A stretch of DNA of 43,575 nucleotides, from positions 1-43,575 of the forward strand of contig CAMZKG010000113.1 in the NCBI GenBank assembly GCA_947311105.1, written 5' to 3'. The translations under genes were made by a program, and so were the position numbers. The stretch comes from an uncultured Saprospiraceae bacterium (GTDB lineage: Bacteria > Bacteroidota > Bacteroidia > Chitinophagales > Saprospiraceae). Position 1 is the first letter of the stretch, and every line of letters starts with the position of its first letter. Positions 33,141 to 40,345 of this stretch are shown here, in pieces. Below the pieces are notes generated by a model. The model saw only the letters and a list, made by a program, of their open reading frames with translations. It was not told the DNA's origin and searched no databases.

Positions 33141-33443
33141 GCCATAAGATATATGCCCAAAAGCTGGCCCAACGACTCAATGGCATAACTCCACAAAAGG
33201 CTTTTGCCATTGGCATCAATGAAAAATGGGGGTCAGGTAAGTCTTCCTTCTTGAGGCTTAGCTTTCAACACTTATGGCGGTCAACAAAAATTTGAAGCTG
33301 AGATTATTGACAATAAAGACCTAAAAGGTAAAGAAATAGAAGAATTTAGGAGCTTCTACGAAAAATGCAAGGCTTGTCACTTTGGTCACATACCCTACAA
33401 CTTCCAATACCTTAATCCATTACAATTTTCGAAGAGTCACTAA
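33141..33443 (+). pseudogene. Remnant of a KAP-family P-loop NTPase
   Basis: One frame reads KLAQRLNGITPQKAFAIGINEKWGSGKSSFLRLS, with the KAP-type Walker A motif WGSGKSS, then stops. A second frame continues KFEAEIIDNKDLKGKEIEEFRSFYEKCKACHFGHIPYNFQYLNP to a stop at 33443, resembling another part of the same family. Most of the NTPase domain is missing, so this is an internally deleted, decayed gene. Intact KAP NTPases are often membrane-associated and linked to mobile or defence regions. Confidence 0.65.
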
Positions 33444-33536
33444 TTTTCCAAAGAACAATCTATTTCACCTGGCTTGACGGCTCTCTACGTTGAACCAGAA
33501 TACCTTCAGGGGGTTATTCTCCCATCGTTCCACAAC

Positions 33537-33566
33537 AAAAAAAAGACTTGCCAACGGCAAGCCTTT
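33537..33566 (-). terminator. Intrinsic terminator of rny
   Basis: On the minus strand GGCTTGCC-GTT-GGCAAGTC is followed by a run of eight T, about 30 nt past the rny stop codon. It would work in both directions. Confidence 0.88.
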
Positions 33567-33592
33567 TTCACGTTTTCCCTGCAAAGGGTCAA

Positions 33593-35272
33593 TTATCTAG
33601 CATACGAAACTGCCCGTTTTTCTCGGATAACAGTCACGCGTATTTGTCCTGGATATTGCATTTCATCTTGAATTTGTTGAGAGATGGCGAAAGCCAAATC
33701 ATCGGCACGTTGATCCGTTACTTTTTCAGATTCTACGATGACCCGTAGCTCACGCCCTGCCTGCATTGCGAAAGCTTTTTGAACGCCTTCATAAGACAGC
33801 GCCAACTCTTCCAAGTCGGTGATACGCTTCATATATCCTTCGACCATCTCACGACGCGCACCAGGTCTAGCTCCCGAAATAGAATCACAGGCTTGTGTGA
33901 TCGGCGCTAGAATATTATTCATTTCCATCTCATCGTGGTGAGCTCCAACGGCATTGCAAATAGCTGGGTGCTCCTTATACTTTTTACAAAGCTCATACCC
34001 AAATAGCGCATGAGACAACTCACTTTCTTCTTCTGCTACTTTGCCTATGTCATGCAACAAACCTGCACGTTTGGCCATTTTTACTTTTTTGGCAGACATC
34101 CCTAGCTCTGCCGCCATCATCGCCGACAAGTTCGCAACTTCGATAGAGTGCTTCAAAAGGTTTTGTCCATACGAAGACCTAAAGCGCATCCGCCCAATCA
34201 TCTTCACCAAATAAGGGTGTAAACCATGAATATCTAAGTCAATAACCGTCCGTTCCCCTATCTCGATAATTTGCTGGGTCAATTCTTTCTTTACTTTCGC
34301 AACGACTTCTTCAATACGCCCTGGGTGCATCCGTCCATCCGCAACCAAACGTTGCAAGGACAAACGCGCTATTTCTCGACGAATCGGGTCGTAACTAGAG
34401 ATAACCACTGCTTCGGGCGTATCATCCACCACGAGTTCCACGCCCGTAGCACTCTCCAATGAGCGAATATTACGCCCTTCACGACCGATGATTTGTCCTT
34501 TAATTTCGTCTGACTCCAACTTAAATACCGACACCGTGTTTTCGATGGTAAATTCAGACGCCATTCTTTGAATGGTTTGAATCACAATCTTCTTGGCTTC
34601 TTTATTAGCGGTAACTTTAGCCCCTTCGATAGCATCTTTTACGATGGACATGGCTTCTGTCTCAGACTTCGCTTTCACGGCATCAAGGATTTGTGATTTT
34701 GCTTCGCTCTGTGTCAAGCCAGAGATAGATTCTAGCTTACGAATACGCTCTTCGTTGGCTTTCTCCAGTTTTTCTCTTTTTTCGGCAACAATTTTTTGTT
34801 GCTTCTCAAGAGTCGTGCGGAGTGCTTTGATTTCTTTTTCTCGTTGCTCTAGCTCTGACCGATCATCTTCAATCTCATCGCGTTCTTCTTGAAGAGCAGC
34901 CTGCTTGCCTTCCCATTCACTTTCCAGTTTTTTCAGCTCAATTAATCTTTCCTTAAGCTCTAATTTTTGCTGGACTTTGTACTCTTGGTACTCAATTTTT
35001 AGCTTTGAATACTTGGCTCGCGCTTCTTCAATTTTCTTTTGCTTGATTTTTTCGTTATACGCTTCGGCTTTCGCCATCACTTTTTCCTTCTGCGTATTAG
35101 CTTCATCGACAATTTGTTTGGCGGTCAATTTAGCTTCTTTAATCATCAAATCAGACTTGGCATTAATCTCTTGGATTTTGCCTTCATTAATTTTTCCAAA
35201 GATTGATTTTGCACCGAAAAAGCTAATAATAGCACCGATGATCAACCCTAGGACTATAGATATAGGATCCAT
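33593..35272 (-). CDS. rny: Ribonuclease Y
   Basis: This 559-residue protein has an N-terminal membrane anchor ([20 protein letters not shown]), a long charged coiled coil (about 30-210), a KH RNA-binding domain ([34 protein letters not shown]) and an HD phosphohydrolase domain with the metal motif LLHDIGKV. This is the complete RNase Y layout, an endonuclease starting mRNA decay at the inner membrane. Length is slightly above the usual 510-520. It lies 98 nt after zapA on the same strand and is closed by a terminator. Confidence 0.95.
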   Translation of the reverse strand: MDPISIVLGLIIGAIISFFGAKSIFGKINEGKIQEINAKSDLMIKEAKLTAKQIVDEANTQKEKVMAKAEAYNEKIKQKKIEEARAKYSKLKIEYQEYKVQQKLELKERLIELKKLESEWEGKQAALQEERDEIEDDRSELEQREKEIKALRTTLEKQQKIVAEKREKLEKANEERIRKLESISGLTQSEAKSQILDAVKAKSETEAMSIVKDAIEGAKVTANKEAKKIVIQTIQRMASEFTIENTVSVFKLESDEIKGQIIGREGRNIRSLESATGVELVVDDTPEAVVISSYDPIRREIARLSLQRLVADGRMHPGRIEEVVAKVKKELTQQIIEIGERTVIDLDIHGLHPYLVKMIGRMRFRSSYGQNLLKHSIEVANLSAMMAAELGMSAKKVKMAKRAGLLHDIGKVAEEESELSHALFGYELCKKYKEHPAICNAVGAHHDEMEMNNILAPITQACDSISGARPGARREMVEGYMKRITDLEELALSYEGVQKAFAMQAGRELRVIVESEKVTDQRADDLAFAISQQIQDEMQYPGQIRVTVIREKRAVSYAR

Positions 35273-35370
35273 AATTCACTCAATTATTTAGGTTATATAA
35301 TAAAGAGTGCTGCGCCTTGCGGCAAAAGAGAAAGTAATTAATAAGAAAGTCCTACAAAGGAAGGAATGGT

Positions 35371-35652
35371 TTAAGGCTGAACAATCTGCTCAATTTCGGT
35401 CAATAGCTCTTCAATATTGGTGTTAGTCTTTAGACGGTCGCTTTTTTCAGCATCAATCGCATAAGTCAGTAGCAGCATCACGACGCCATCCAACTTATCT
35501 TTTAGTTGATAATCTATCTGAAATTTGTTGAGCTTCTCATTCAAATCTTTAGCAACTTTCTGAATCATCTCTTCTTCAGAAGGGTGCACGCTCAACGGCA
35601 CAAATTTCCCTGCGATATTTAATCTAATCGACTTTAACTCCGAATCTGCCAT
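35371..35652 (-). CDS. zapA: Cell division protein ZapA
   Basis: This 93-residue protein matches ZapA: SIRLNIAGKFVPLSVHPSEEEMIQKVAKDLNEKL forms the N-terminal globular part and VMLLLTYAIDAEKSDRL the C-terminal helix. ZapA binds and bundles FtsZ at the division ring. It starts 3 nt after the upstream coiled-coil gene stops and precedes rny, an order common in Bacteroidota. Confidence 0.85.
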   Translation of the reverse strand: MADSELKSIRLNIAGKFVPLSVHPSEEEMIQKVAKDLNEKLNKFQIDYQLKDKLDGVVMLLLTYAIDAEKSDRLKTNTNIEELLTEIEQIVQP

Positions 35653-35655
35653 GGT

Positions 35656-35946
35656 TTATAGTTGTTTAAGCCATGAAATGCTTTTGTCTATCTCCGCAAT
35701 ATACCCTTTCACATCCTTTTTGACAGCTGCCAACTCGGATTTTGAAATACCACAATCTTCTTCCTTTGAAGTATAAGCTCTTTCTATATTGGCACTTCCG
35801 CCATTATCAGCCTCCAACTTCAAAAATTTATTCGCTTTCCTTAAAGATTCATTTTCTCTACGCAACTTTGACAAATCAGCTTGCATTTCTCCCACTTTTA
35901 TTAGGATTTTTTGTAATCTGTCTTGGTAGTCCATTGAAAATTTCAC
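35656..35946 (-). CDS. Small coiled-coil protein encoded with zapA
   Basis: This 96-residue protein has a predicted coiled coil in its first half (RLQKILIKVGEMQADLSKLRRENESLRKANKFLKLEAD) and a polar second half ending EIDKSISWLKQL. The spacing to zapA is 3 nt, so both are co-translated. A ZapB-like divisome role is an inference from position and coiled coil. The ATG at 35934 (MDYQDRL) is an alternative start; 35946 has the better purine-rich stretch ahead of it. Confidence 0.75.
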   Translation of the reverse strand: MKFSMDYQDRLQKILIKVGEMQADLSKLRRENESLRKANKFLKLEADNGGSANIERAYTSKEEDCGISKSELAAVKKDVKGYIAEIDKSISWLKQL

Positions 35947-35996
35947 TTTTTAGAAAATAAAGCAGCGCTTTCGCAAAAAAACGCCTAACTCTTTCG

Positions 35997-36004
35997 CAAA
36001 TATA
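35997..36004 (-). promoter_or_regulatory. TAnnTTTG -7 element of the zapA-rny operon
   Basis: It reads TATATTTG on the minus strand, about 50 nt before the first gene; the nearest TTTG upstream is 23 nt away, longer than usual. The sequence from 36005 to 36211 contains a CACCGCAAAGGCACAAAG-type dispersed motif and no clear gene. Confidence 0.5.
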
Positions 36005-36211
36005 GAACTAAACATGGTAATAATCTACAAAGTTGCGAAAAATCTGATTTTTTAATGTTTTCCTTGCTTGCCATTGACAACTCTCCTGCCAATAATCAAC
36101 TCCTGCAACACCGCAAAGGCACAAAGCATTGCTCCCTTTACTCCGCCAATGCTGCCACACACGACATTTTTTTTAAACACATAGAAGCATAGGAGCATGA
36201 TGCTACCTTAC

Positions 36212-36472
36212 CCCGTTATACCGTCATACCGCTACATCCGTCACACCCGCTACACCGCTACACCGCTACACCCGTTACACCCGTTACACCCGTTACACCC
36301 GTCACACCCGTCACACCGCTACACCCGTTACACCCGTCACACCGTTACACCCGTTACACCCGTCATACCGTTACACCCGTTACACCCGCTACACCCGCTA
36401 CACCCGCTACACCGCTACACCGTCACACCCGCTACACCGCTACACCCGCTACACCCGCTACCCCGTCACATC
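36212..36472. repeat. Degenerate tandem repeat CCCGTTACA / CCGCTACAC, about 260 bp
   Basis: About 27 units of 8-9 nt alternate among CCGTTACAC, CCGCTACAC and CCGTCACAC. The strand is strongly C-rich. The array overlaps the last codons and the TAG stop of the tcdA gene on the minus strand. ORFs read across it (TPLHPLHP...) are artefacts. Confidence 0.9.
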
Positions 36473-37207
36473 CCGAATCACCCATTCAGCCATATAAAGT
36501 CCAAACAAGGCAGGCATATAAGACACCGTCCCGTAATAGGTCTTTTTGTAATTGGCTCCATCGGTATATTCAAGTGCATCTTCATTGATAGGCTCGGTAC
36601 TACAGACAACTTTAAATTTCCGTAAGGCTTTCTTTTTTTTGAGTAACTTTTTGATTTGGTACGCCAGGCGGTCATTTTCTGTTTTCCAAATACTCATCAC
36701 TTTTACCTTGCTTGCATCCATCTTTCCGCCAGCCCCCATCGAGCTTATAAAAGGCGTATTATGCCTTTTACAGGCCAAGATTAAGCGATATTTGGGCTGA
36801 ACACTATCAATACAATCCAACACATAATCAAACCCTTTCCCCACCAAATCCAACATCATATCGGGCTCCAAAAACTGCTGAATGGCCTCCACTTCCAATT
36901 CAGGGTTAATCGCTTCCAACCTAGATTTGATCAACTGCGCCTTACTTTGCCCTATGGTAGAATCTAACGCAATAATTTGTCGATTTTTGTTGGTAATATC
37001 CACTTCATCCCCATCTACTACAGTCAATTTCCCGATTCCTGCTCTTGCGAGAAATTCCGCTGCAAATCCACCTACTCCACCAAGCCCCACGATAAGTATA
37101 TTGGCTTCTTGCAAACGCCGAGTTTGAGCTTCCCCGACCAACAGGGTCATTCTATCCAACCAATGTTTTTCCACTATGTCTATTTTTGCACTTTCGTAAA
37201 ATGTCAT
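36458..37207 (-). CDS. tcdA: ThiF/E1-family protein, probable tRNA threonylcarbamoyladenosine dehydratase
   Basis: This 249-residue protein has the E1-type ATP-binding fold: ILIVGLGGVGGFAAEFLARAGIGKLTVVDGDEVDITNKNRQ, then DYVLDCIDSVQPKYRLILAC and ISSMGAGGKMDASKVKV. The last stretch, with the HWLDRMTLLVGEAQTRRL start, is typical of TcdA (CsdL), which cyclises t6A37 in tRNA using ATP. MoeB-like zinc cysteines are absent. The C-terminus (VRD-like end VTG) and stop are encoded by the tandem repeat, so the tail may vary between strains. Confidence 0.85.
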   Translation of the reverse strand: MTFYESAKIDIVEKHWLDRMTLLVGEAQTRRLQEANILIVGLGGVGGFAAEFLARAGIGKLTVVDGDEVDITNKNRQIIALDSTIGQSKAQLIKSRLEAINPELEVEAIQQFLEPDMMLDLVGKGFDYVLDCIDSVQPKYRLILACKRHNTPFISSMGAGGKMDASKVKVMSIWKTENDRLAYQIKKLLKKKKALRKFKVVCSTEPINEDALEYTDGANYKKTYYGTVSYMPALFGLYMAEWVIRDVTG

Positions 37208-37446
37208 ATAGGAACGGAAGAGAGCCGACTTGGTTCATAGCATCCTTATCTTCAGACGGGACTATAGATTTTGTCAAAGGAACATCAAATTCCATTTTTT
37301 AAACTCCACAAAAACCCTTAAATTGCACCAAATTATAAATCATCAACTATTGAGTCCACTCCGAAAAGTCAATGTCCTTTTTTGTTTGGAGATTTCGCAA
37401 AATTTTATTCTGTGAGACCCAATTTCCAGACTGGTTTCAGTTGAAC
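37208..37446. other. Intergenic left flank of the IS110 element
   Basis: No gene is recognised. The stretch ends with the left target half CAGTTGA (37438-37444) and the AC core (37445-37446). Short ORFs here have no family features. Confidence 0.4.
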
Positions 37447-37504
37447 CTTTAGTTTTGCAATAAAGAATTTATTAATGATTTATCATTACCATCACTTTTC
37501 TTTT

Positions 37505-37536
37505 TTTGCTTCTTTTTTTCTTTGTTAATAACTTTG
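37505..37536 (+). promoter_or_regulatory. Bridge RNA/recombinase promoter inside the IS left end
   Basis: TTTG at 37505-37508, a 20-nt spacer and TAACTTTG at 37529-37536 form a full Bacteroidota promoter. Transcription would start close to 37541, at the base of the first bridge RNA stem. It lies wholly inside the element, so it does not need the circular end junction. Confidence 0.7.
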
Positions 37537-37540
37537 CAAA

Positions 37541-37685
37541 ATGTGGAAAAGGATGGGGTGAACTAGCAGTTGAACTAGATTTTTGATCCAACAATTGTAT
37601 TAGTCCCCATCCTTCCACACAAACGGTTACAAGGACCAAATAGAATTTTAGGTAATTACCTAGTAAAGGTTTTAGTCAAGTAACC
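37541..37685 (+). ncRNA. Predicted IS110 bridge RNA with target and donor loops
   Basis: First stem: TGTGGAAAAGGATGGGG (37542-37558) with CCCCATCCTTCCACA (37605-37619), enclosing the target loop. Left target guide CAGTTGAAC (37567-37575) equals the left flank plus core. Right target guide CAATTGT (37592-37598) is the reverse complement of core plus right flank ACAATTG. Second stem: GGTTAC (37625-37630) with GTAACC (37680-37685), plus GAC/GTC. Inside, the donor loop has left donor guide ATAGAAT (37640-37646), equal to the element's right end, and right donor guide TAAAGGT (37664-37670), the reverse complement of core plus left end ACCTTTA. A palindromic stem TAGGTAATTACCTA separates the donor guides. 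The order of guides is as in IS621. Confidence 0.88.
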
Positions 37686-37709
37686 ATTTTTTAATTAAAA
37701 TCAAAGATA

Positions 37710-38705
37710 ATGAAAATTAAGGAAATCGTTGGAATAGACATCAGCAAAAATGAATTTGATGTTCGAATTCACACATCCAAAGAGTATGAAGTTTTTGCCA
37801 ATCAAAGCAAAGGTTTTAAGCGCCTTATAAAGTGGGTTTTCAAGGTCTCATCATTTGCGAAGGACGAGATATTTTTTGTTTTCGAGCACACTGGCATATA
37901 TTCATATCAGTTAGCCGCTTTTTTAACCGAACAGGAAATTCCTTTTGCGATCATTCCAGGTTTAGAGATAAAAAGGACTCTTGGCTTAGCTCGTGGAAAA
38001 AGCGACAAAGTAGATGCCACACGGATTGCTCGTTATGCTTATCTAAGACGTGATGAAATAACACCTTATAAGCTAGCTAGCAAGGAGTTACAAGAGCTTA
38101 ATGGCTTGTTTACTCTCCGCAAACGATTAGTGCGCCAGAAGGCAGGATATGTCGCTAGTTTGGGAGAAAATAAGAGCGTAAAACGACGAAAAGATAATTT
38201 GACAGAATTCGCTGTTATGGAATCAATAATAAGAACAATGACCAAAAAAATTGAGAAAATTGACCAGGCGATGAAGGCTATTATTGATAACGCATCCAGT
38301 CTAAAACATCTTTATACCCTAATCACTAGTGTCAAAGGAATAGGACCACAAACTGCATATATTTTGCTAATTACCACACAAGGTTTTACTAAATTTAAAA
38401 CTAGCAGGCAATATGCTTCTTACGCTGGCGTGGCTCCATTTCCGCACCAATCAGGAAGTAGTATAAGAGGAAAAACCAAGGTAAGCCACTTAGCTAATAA
38501 AACTGTAAAGGCTATATTATCCAGCGCCGCCCAAGCCGCCATAAAATGGGATCCTGAGCTCAAAATATATTACCAAAGAAAAGTAGCTGAAGGCAAGCAT
38601 CCAGCTCTAGTTATCAACATTGTTAGAAATAAACTGTTGGCCAGAGTGTGGGCTGTTGTTAATAGGGGGACTCCCTTCCTAGATTTATGCAAATATGCCT
38701 CGTAA
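37710..38705 (+). CDS. IS110-family DEDD/Ser recombinase (transposase)
   Basis: This 331-residue protein has the RuvC-like DEDD domain with Asp10 (VGIDISK), Glu59 (FEHTGIYS), Asp99 and Asp102 (KSDKVDATRIARYA). The spacing is almost identical to that reported for IS621. The C-terminal Transposase_20 domain (ITSVKGIGPQTAYILL to ASYAGVAPFPHQSGSSIRG) carries the serine motif, most likely Ser248. Length is typical and the ORF is intact. It would cut and rejoin DNA as a bridge-RNA-guided recombinase. The ATG at 37710 begins 25 nt after the second RNA stem. Confidence 0.95.
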   Translation: MKIKEIVGIDISKNEFDVRIHTSKEYEVFANQSKGFKRLIKWVFKVSSFAKDEIFFVFEHTGIYSYQLAAFLTEQEIPFAIIPGLEIKRTLGLARGKSDKVDATRIARYAYLRRDEITPYKLASKELQELNGLFTLRKRLVRQKAGYVASLGENKSVKRRKDNLTEFAVMESIIRTMTKKIEKIDQAMKAIIDNASSLKHLYTLITSVKGIGPQTAYILLITTQGFTKFKTSRQYASYAGVAPFPHQSGSSIRGKTKVSHLANKTVKAILSSAAQAAIKWDPELKIYYQRKVAEGKHPALVINIVRNKLLARVWAVVNRGTPFLDLCKYAS

Positions 38706-38754
38706 AATAAGGGAAAAAAAGAGCTAGGGAGCACTTGCTTTTAACATAGAATAC

Positions 38755-38850
38755 AATTGCACGATTGCACGATTGAACAAAATAAATTTTTGCTTCACTC
38801 TTTAGCTAAAGTTTACAACGACTTTTCAGAGTAAGCTCAACTATTGACCT
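38755..38850. repeat. Dispersed repeat copy B, interrupted by the IS110 element
   Basis: It begins AATTGCACGATTGCACGATTG at the IS right junction and runs to GTAAGCTCAACTATTGA. It aligns along its length with copy A at 2687-2790. Its first bases are the right half of the IS target. Confidence 0.8.
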
Positions 38851-38857
38851 TTTATTC

Positions 38858-39457
38858 ATGAAAACCATTTTATTAATCATTTTCCTTTTAGCTTCTAATT
38901 TTGCGCAAGCCCAATTAGATACGATTTATATCATGGCTCCTTCTTTTGAAGATATTTCCGAAGATAACGAAACGAATTATTGGACTGATTGTGGAGATGC
39001 TCGGGAATTGGCTTTCCCTGTTTTCGACAATAGTGGTCGTCAATTTGGGGTGACCGCAAAAGCCTTTGAAGGAGACTATTTTGTGGGCTTAGTGGTTCGA
39101 AAAAATGGGACAACTGAAGGAATGTCTCAATATTTGCACAAGCCACTACTTGCAGGCAAAATCTATCAATTTTCGGTCTTACTAAGAGCACCCAAAGTTT
39201 TCACCAACCAGGGTATTGACTTTGCTCATCCGATCATTTTTGAAGTTTATGGCGGTTCAGATGCGTGTACTACTGATGAGTTACTTGGCTTTACAAAAGC
39301 CGTTACCGAAAAAGAATGGATGCAATTTGATTTTATCCTAGAGCCAACAGACGACTTCGACTGGCTTTCTTTGCGCGTTGATTTCAAGGACAATCAAAAA
39401 CCCTACAATGGAAGTGTCCTGATTGACTATGTTTCTGACATTATGGAAATAGAGTAA
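38858..39457 (+). CDS. Secreted protein with carbohydrate-binding-like beta-sandwich
   Basis: This 199-residue protein has a signal peptide (MKTILLIIFLLASNFAQAQ). The mature part starts IYIMAPSFEDISEDNETNYWTDCG and includes VGLVVRKNGTTEGMSQYLHKPLLAGKIYQFSVLLRAP and WMQFDFILEPTDDFDWLSLRVDF. This pattern occurs in jelly-roll domains of Bacteroidota surface proteins that often end in OmpA or T9SS domains. Here the protein ends right after the domain, with no sorting signal. The role is unknown; ligand binding is a guess. It is convergent with the DUF4249 gene. Confidence 0.7.
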   Translation: MKTILLIIFLLASNFAQAQLDTIYIMAPSFEDISEDNETNYWTDCGDARELAFPVFDNSGRQFGVTAKAFEGDYFVGLVVRKNGTTEGMSQYLHKPLLAGKIYQFSVLLRAPKVFTNQGIDFAHPIIFEVYGGSDACTTDELLGFTKAVTEKEWMQFDFILEPTDDFDWLSLRVDFKDNQKPYNGSVLIDYVSDIMEIE

Positions 39458-39488
39458 ATAAGCTCTTGAATTTAAATCGTTACGCAGA

Positions 39489-40340
39489 TTAAAAATTCAA
39501 CTCCCTAGAGCCAACGTTTCCCAAACCAAAAATACCATATCCTCCATTAACATTGCTAGGAATATTTTTGGTATAGATAAAAGATCCAAACTCAATATTA
39601 TCCAAATCATTATATTCAATGAAATTTTCAAAAGTATGCCATGCTTTACTAATGTGTACTATGGAGACTTTAATTTTTGTATTAGAATTGCCAATTTCTT
39701 CAATCCCCCCAATACCATCAACGATAATAGAGCCAACTACTTTTTGTTTATCAAAAAATTTGTCAGAAATAGTAGGATAAATCGATTCGGAACCTATCAT
39801 CCCAAAAGACTCCGCACCAACAAACATACTGTCCACAAAAAACGCAGCACGCATAAACCCGTAATAATCATCTCCAACAAGATCCTGAAAAGAGAAACGA
39901 ACAAATCCTTGACTATCAAAACTATTAGATGAAGGTTTTATAAATACAATACTATCAGGCTTCACTTCGGGCAAAAAGGTTTCTTTAGCTGATATACTAG
40001 GAAAGCCATCAACTACAGAGCGTAGTTCATACTCCTTTCCCACGACAAACTCAAAGCCTCCCTTCGGTACTTGATAAAAGCCATTTTCGAGAGATTCAAA
40101 GCTCAATACACGTTCGTTGTCCAAATAAAGCCCAACATCGGCATTTTTAATACCCGCTGATTGAATACGACCAGTTGTTGACACCGAATTAGAAATAAAT
40201 AACAATAAGGTATCTAAATCATCTGTAAAAAAGGCACTCAATATTTGCTTGCTTTCTTGAGGAGGTAATTTTATCTCCGAGGCCTCTTTTTCACAAGAAG
40301 TCGTAAGCAATATGGCAATAAGCAGATAATAAATTTTCAT
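39489..40340 (-). CDS. DUF4249 family lipoprotein
   Basis: This 283-residue protein has a lipoprotein signal with Cys16 (MKIYYLLIAILLTTSC). The DUF4249 pattern follows: SKQILSAFFTDDLDTLLLFISNSVSTTG, NADVGLYLDNERVLSFES, and GFYQVPKGGFEFVVGKEYELRSVVDGFPSISAKETF. DUF4249 proteins are encoded next to TonB-dependent receptors in Bacteroidota and are thought to be surface-associated partners in nutrient uptake. Here the gene begins 5 nt after the receptor stop codon, so the two form an operon. The substrate is unknown. Confidence 0.88.
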   Translation of the reverse strand: MKIYYLLIAILLTTSCEKEASEIKLPPQESKQILSAFFTDDLDTLLLFISNSVSTTGRIQSAGIKNADVGLYLDNERVLSFESLENGFYQVPKGGFEFVVGKEYELRSVVDGFPSISAKETFLPEVKPDSIVFIKPSSNSFDSQGFVRFSFQDLVGDDYYGFMRAAFFVDSMFVGAESFGMIGSESIYPTISDKFFDKQKVVGSIIVDGIGGIEEIGNSNTKIKVSIVHISKAWHTFENFIEYNDLDNIEFGSFIYTKNIPSNVNGGYGIFGLGNVGSRELNF

Positions 40341-40345
40341 TCTGT

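Larger units (their letters stand above)
37447..38754 (+). mobile_element. Complete IS110-family element with bridge RNA, 1308 bp
   Basis: Ends were deduced from guide matches rather than terminal inverted repeats, which are absent. The element begins with CTTTA after an AC dinucleotide at 37445-37446 and ends ATAGAAT followed by AC at 38753-38754. It contains a 263-nt noncoding left end with promoter and predicted bridge RNA, one recombinase gene and a 46-nt right end. Joining the flanks gives CAGTTGA-AC-AATTG, which continues collinearly into a dispersed repeat with an uninterrupted homologue at 2687-2790. The organisation matches the IS621-type group with the RNA upstream of the recombinase. 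Nothing indicates decay, so it may be active. Confidence 0.9.

Noticed and set aside
33474-33671. Short plus-strand ORF beginning MTALYVEPEYLQGV
   Set aside because: It runs over the rny terminator and into antisense rny; the opening residues match nothing recognised, though they could be a gene remnant.
36061-36180. Small minus-strand frame reading GSIGGVKGAMLCAFAVLQELIIG
   Set aside because: No good start codon or ribosome site, and it overlaps a CACAAAGGCACAAAG-type dispersed motif.
36212-36472. CRISPR array
   Set aside because: Units are only 8-9 nt with no spacers and no cas genes are nearby.
36197-36625. Plus-strand ORF rich in HPLHPLHP
   Set aside because: It is the translation of the CCGTTACAC tandem repeat and of the antisense strand of tcdA.
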